A DNA stretch of 32,472 nucleotides from Pseudomonadota bacterium (lineage in GTDB: Bacteria; Pseudomonadota; Alphaproteobacteria; Acetobacterales; Acetobacteraceae). Below the pieces are notes generated by a model. That model had not been told where the DNA came from and searched no databases. It saw only the letters and a program-made list of their open reading frames with translations. The stretch spans positions 1 to 32,472 of the forward strand of contig JAKBCH010000018.1 of the NCBI GenBank assembly GCA_021808055.1. The letters are read 5' to 3'. How positions within the stretch are numbered: the first letter of the stretch is position 1; every line of letters starts with the position of its first letter. The position numbers and the translations under genes were made by a program. Below are positions 29,532 through 32,472 of this stretch, piece by piece.

Positions 29532-30671
29532 TCAGGAGAGCGCGCTGATTACGTTCTCAAACAACAAATGGGAGCAGCCGAGACGGCGGGCTTCATCGCC
29601 CGCTGCGGCCTCCGGCGCAAGCCCCGGCACGGTGGCATAACCCTGCGCCCTGGCGTTTTGCGCCGCCGCGGCGCTGGTGCCATGCGGCAGATATAATCGC
29701 GGGCGCAAGGCGGCGGGCGGGGCCAGGCGAATAATGCTGTCAGGGTACAGCGTAATGCCCGTGGCGGGTTCGGCATCGCCGCACAAATAACGCCCGCCAC
29801 GCCCCAATTCCATCTGTTGCCCGGCGGCAAAAATCGTCATGGAAATGCCGGTATGGTAGCGGTAGCCACGGAATTCCACCGGGTCTACGGTGAGCGGCAG
29901 ATCCGGCAACACCGCCTGCACGGCGGCAACCACCTCGGCCAGACGCTGCGCCTGGGTGCGGCCAGCTTCAGGTAAACCAGCTTCCAGCAGGGCGGGCACG
30001 GCACGCGCGGCGGGGCCGCTGGCATCCAGCAATTTCAACAGCAACGCGGTCTGCGTGCCGCCGAGTTCGGCCACGGCGGCGGCATCCTTGCGATCCAGCG
30101 CATGGGCCAAAGCTGGATGATGATGGGCGGGCACACCCTCCAGCAGGCTCGGTACCAGCCGGGGGATGGTAAGGTCGATCGAAAGATCCTTCAGCCCCAC
30201 CGCTTCCAGCGCCGCAATGGCGGTCAGGATAATCTCCGCATCGGCGGCGGCGGTGTCGTTGCCGATCAGCTCTATTCCGGCCTGGGAAAGCTGGCGCTCC
30301 GGCTGCATCTGGGTGCCGCGCACATGCAGAACCGGGCCGCAATAAGCCAGGCGCAAGGGGCGCGGGGCGGTGGCCAGGCGGCTGGTGGCGAGGCGACCGA
30401 TCTGCGGCGTGGTGTCCGCCCGCAGACCCATCATGCGCTGGCTTTCAGGGTCCATCAGCCGGAAGGTTTGCTCCGCCGTGGCGGCACCTGAGCCGGCGAA
30501 CAGCGAATCCTCAAATTCCAGCAAGGGCGGAATGACGCGCTGATAGCCGTGCGCCGCGAAGCAATCCATGATCGCTTCGGCGGAACGGGCCTGGCATTCA
30601 GCCTCCGGCGGCAGCACATCGGCAAGCCCGGCGGGGAGAAGAGCGGGGTGTGTGGTCGGCGTCTCGTTCAT
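29532..30671 (-). CDS. hisZ: ATP phosphoribosyltransferase regulatory subunit HisZ
   Basis: A 379-residue class II aminoacyl-tRNA-synthetase-like protein: LPAGLADVLPPEAECQARS at the start, VIPPLLEFEDSLFAGSG, LMDPESQRMMGLRADTTPQIGR (in part), and GGRYLCGDAEPATGITLYPD near the end. It resembles HisRS but lacks the C-terminal anticodon-binding domain and is shorter, which fits HisZ. HisZ pairs with the short-form HisG to start histidine synthesis and gives feedback control, so a short hisG should exist elsewhere in the genome. The operon start lies in the 113-bp gap shared with the MBOAT gene. Confidence 0.92.
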   Translation of the reverse strand: MNETPTTHPALLPAGLADVLPPEAECQARSAEAIMDCFAAHGYQRVIPPLLEFEDSLFAGSGAATAEQTFRLMDPESQRMMGLRADTTPQIGRLATSRLATAPRPLRLAYCGPVLHVRGTQMQPERQLSQAGIELIGNDTAAADAEIILTAIAALEAVGLKDLSIDLTIPRLVPSLLEGVPAHHHPALAHALDRKDAAAVAELGGTQTALLLKLLDASGPAARAVPALLEAGLPEAGRTQAQRLAEVVAAVQAVLPDLPLTVDPVEFRGYRYHTGISMTIFAAGQQMELGRGGRYLCGDAEPATGITLYPDSIIRLAPPAALRPRLYLPHGTSAAAAQNARAQGYATVPGLAPEAAAGDEARRLGCSHLLFENVISALS

Positions 30672-30756
30672 CGGCTACCTGTTGTTGGCGCGGCGCTATA
30701 ACATCATGCGCCAGCAGGGCCAATTGCCCAGGACACAAGCCTGCGTTAAGCACATG

Positions 30757-30781
30757 ATTAACAACCTTACCGGGTGTTAAT
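30757..30781. promoter_or_regulatory. Inverted repeat before the MBOAT start, candidate operator
   Basis: ATTAACA (30757-30763) and TGTTAAT (30775-30781) are perfect 7-bp arms around an 11-nt GC-rich centre, ending 3 bp before the TTG start at 30785. The position covers the presumed ribosome binding region, so a bound regulator or an mRNA hairpin would block expression. It lies between divergent genes and could also affect hisZ. Confidence 0.4.
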
Positions 30782-30784
30782 AAA

Positions 30785-32164
30785 TTGCTCTTCAACAGCA
30801 AGCTGTTCATTCTGGTGTTTTTGCCGCTGGCGTTGAGCGGTTTCCTGGCGCTGGGGCGGTGGCGCCGGGCCAGCCTGTGGTGGCTGCTGGGGTGCAGCCT
30901 GTTTTTCTATGCCTGGTGGAAGCCCGTGCTGCTGGCGCTACTGCTGGCCTCCATTGGCGTGAATTATGTGCTGGCGGCGCGGCGAGGGTGGTTGATGGCC
31001 GGGCTGGCGTTCAATCTTGGGCTGCTGGGCTGGTTTAAATATGCGGGCATGTTCGGGGTGCCGGGCATCGTGCTGCCGCTGGGGATTTCGTTCTTCACCT
31101 TTCAGCAGATCATGTTTCTGGTGGACAGCCACCGGGGCGAGGTGAAGCGGCCGCCGTTTCTTGATTACGCCTGTTTCATCGCGTTTTTTCCGCATCTCAT
31201 CGCCGGGCCGATTGTGCGGCCAAGCCATATTTTGCCGCAACTGGCTGCCCTGGCACCGAGGCAGAATGTGCAAGTACGGCTGACCGAGGGGGTAGAGATT
31301 TTTCTGCTCGGGCTGGCCAAAAAGATTGTGCTGGCGGATGGGCTTTCGCGCTTTGCCGACCCTGGTTTTGCTGCCGCGGGGCGGGGGGATGCGATCTCCT
31401 TCATCGAGGCATGGGTGGCGTTGCTGGCCTATGCCTTGCAGATATATTTCGATTTTTCCGGCTATTCAGACATGGCGATTGGCCTGGCGCGAATGTTCGG
31501 GATTCATTTTCCGCTGAATTTCCGTTCGCCGTATCAGGCGCGGGATATCAGTGATTTCTGGCGGCGTTGGAACATTACGTTGAGTCTGTTTCTGCGCGAT
31601 TATCTTTATATTCCGCTGGGCGGCAACCGGCATGGCGAAGGCAAGCGCATTCGCAATTTAATGGCGACGATGCTGCTGGGCGGGTTGTGGCACGGCGCGG
31701 CATGGCGGTTTGTGCTGTGGGGTGGGTTGCATGGAGTGTTTCTGGTTGTGCATGGCTGGTGCAAGGGTTTGAAAATTCCGCGTGGGGTTTCCTGGGCCAT
31801 TACATTGCTGGCGGTGACTTTGGCCTGGGTGCCGTTTCGGGCCACGAGTTTTGCCGCCGCGGTGCAGATGTATCACGGGTTGTTTGGGCTGAATGGGCTG
31901 GCGGTGCCTGCCGTGTTGGCAAGTGCGATTCCGTTTGGGCATGTGGTGCCGGTGCTTCCCTTTTTGGGAGACGCCCGCAGCATGAGCCTACCGCAAAGTA
32001 TTTTGTTGCTCGGGCTGGGGTGGTTGATTGCGCTGGCATTGCCGGATTTGCACAGCATGGGGGTACGACGGCGCAGCATTGCGCTGGTGGCGAGCTTCGC
32101 GCTGAGTATGCAGGCGTTATTTTTTGCGCCGGCCGCGATTCCATTTTTGTATTTTCAGTTCTGA
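30785..32164 (+). CDS. MBOAT family O-acyltransferase, AlgI-like
   Basis: A 459-residue polytopic membrane protein (about 10-12 helices). It begins (T)TG-LFNSKLFILVFLPL, the usual AlgI-type opening, which supports TTG at 30785 as the start. GISFFTFQQIMFLVD, HLIAGPIVRPS, FSGYSDMAIGLARMFGI, FWRRWNITLSLFLRDYLYIPLGG and LLGGLWHGAAW with the putative catalytic histidine are all present. These proteins pass acetyl groups across the membrane to an SGNH-type transferase that O-acetylates alginate, cellulose, peptidoglycan or other exopolymers. The next gene overlaps its stop by one base (TGATG) and may be that partner. The ribosome binding site is weak. Confidence 0.92.
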   Translation: MLFNSKLFILVFLPLALSGFLALGRWRRASLWWLLGCSLFFYAWWKPVLLALLLASIGVNYVLAARRGWLMAGLAFNLGLLGWFKYAGMFGVPGIVLPLGISFFTFQQIMFLVDSHRGEVKRPPFLDYACFIAFFPHLIAGPIVRPSHILPQLAALAPRQNVQVRLTEGVEIFLLGLAKKIVLADGLSRFADPGFAAAGRGDAISFIEAWVALLAYALQIYFDFSGYSDMAIGLARMFGIHFPLNFRSPYQARDISDFWRRWNITLSLFLRDYLYIPLGGNRHGEGKRIRNLMATMLLGGLWHGAAWRFVLWGGLHGVFLVVHGWCKGLKIPRGVSWAITLLAVTLAWVPFRATSFAAAVQMYHGLFGLNGLAVPAVLASAIPFGHVVPVLPFLGDARSMSLPQSILLLGLGWLIALALPDLHSMGVRRRSIALVASFALSMQALFFAPAAIPFLYFQF

Positions 32165-32472
32165 TGCGAAGGCTGCTGATTTGCGCTTTGGCTTCCGTGG
32201 CGCTGTATCTGCTGCTGTTTGGGCTGGTGCTGGAGAGGCCGCTTTCTCTCGGACCATTGCGGTTGGAGATGGCGCAGAAAACCGCCCGGCTTGCCGCCCT
32301 GCCTTCGCCTAAGCTGGTGATTCTTGCAGGCTCTAACGGGCCATATTCGCATAGCTGTGCGGTGATGGGGCTGATGCTCGGTCTGCCTTGCGAGAATGCG
32401 GGCATTGCCGTGGGCATTGGGCTGGATGAAATTTTCGCCCGCTATGCGCACACGCTGCATAAAGGCGATATG
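32164..32472 (+). CDS. SGNH-hydrolase-like protein, N-terminal fragment (MBOAT partner)
   Basis: An ATG at 32164 overlaps the MBOAT stop (TGATG) and opens a frame of 103 codons to the right edge. The protein begins with a signal anchor (RLLICALASVALYLLLFGLVL), then a beta strand and turn LVILAGSNGPYSHS where SGNH enzymes have GDS, followed by LPCENAGIAVGIGLDEIFARYA and HKGDM. This GSN plus N-x-G plus GD order is seen in periplasmic AlgJ/DltD-like or related SGNH proteins next to MBOAT genes. Overlap implies translational coupling. The catalytic Asp-His part would lie outside the window, so activity cannot be judged. Confidence 0.72.
   Translation, partial: MRRLLICALASVALYLLLFGLVLERPLSLGPLRLEMAQKTARLAALPSPKLVILAGSNGPYSHSCAVMGLMLGLPCENAGIAVGIGLDEIFARYAHTLHKGDM

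Overview
The window is ordinary-looking, gene-dense chromosome from a GC-rich alphaproteobacterium. I infer Acetobacteraceae or a close relative. The grounds are the bamD-recN-ligA run, a single-chain shikimate kinase/3-dehydroquinate synthase next to xerD, hisZ-purA, an SDR of the pteridine-reductase type, and lipoprotein-rich GC-heavy genes with very short spacers. No rRNA, tRNA, CRISPR array, insertion sequence, phage gene or integrase other than the housekeeping XerD was seen. No gene-free stretch exceeds 300 bases; the longest are 102-353 and 13778-14031.

Layout. (1) 1-3609: the 5' end of cysD leaves the window leftward. Divergent from it are a pteridine-reductase-like SDR, a lipoprotein resembling gamma-glutamyltransferase but with an altered catalytic motif, and a class I/II aminotransferase. 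(2) 3614-5366: a 16-bp palindrome followed by etfB-etfA. (3) 5332-13777, all leftward and tightly packed: bamD, recN, ligA, marC, marR, emrA, emrB. Envelope assembly, DNA repair and ligation run into a MarR-controlled multidrug efflux module. (4) 13778-15821: the rpsA unit, with a candidate promoter, a terminator-like hairpin in its leader just before the ribosome binding site, and a strong intrinsic terminator. (5) 15894-17615: a soluble double-PAS chemoreceptor. (6) 17628-21263, leftward: a small lipoprotein, an ABC-2 polysaccharide exporter (permease and ATPase), a D-amino-acid aminotransferase and a PaiB-like flavoprotein. (7) 21432-25329: a lytic transglycosylase lipoprotein with a SPOR domain, the AroK-AroB fusion, and xerD. 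(8) 25310-30671, leftward: hisZ, purA, gtrA, a polyprenyl-phosphate sugar-phosphate transferase and a family 2 glycosyltransferase. (9) 30785-32472: an AlgI-like MBOAT O-acyltransferase and the start of an SGNH-like partner that runs off the right edge.

How the genes work together. Two surface-glycan modules (ABC exporter at 19.1-20.8 kb; lipid-linked sugar initiation and glycosyl transfer at 25.3-28.2 kb) plus the MBOAT/SGNH pair suggest that this stretch contributes to making, exporting and O-acylating an exopolysaccharide or O-antigen-like polymer. The lytic transglycosylase and BamD add envelope functions. The rest is core metabolism and genome maintenance. I did not find a clear new defence or mobile system. 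The items most worth a second look are the altered gamma-glutamyltransferase lipoprotein, the rpsA leader hairpin, the MBOAT/SGNH pair at the edge with an inverted repeat at its start, and the ABC exporter fused in one run with D-amino-acid metabolism.
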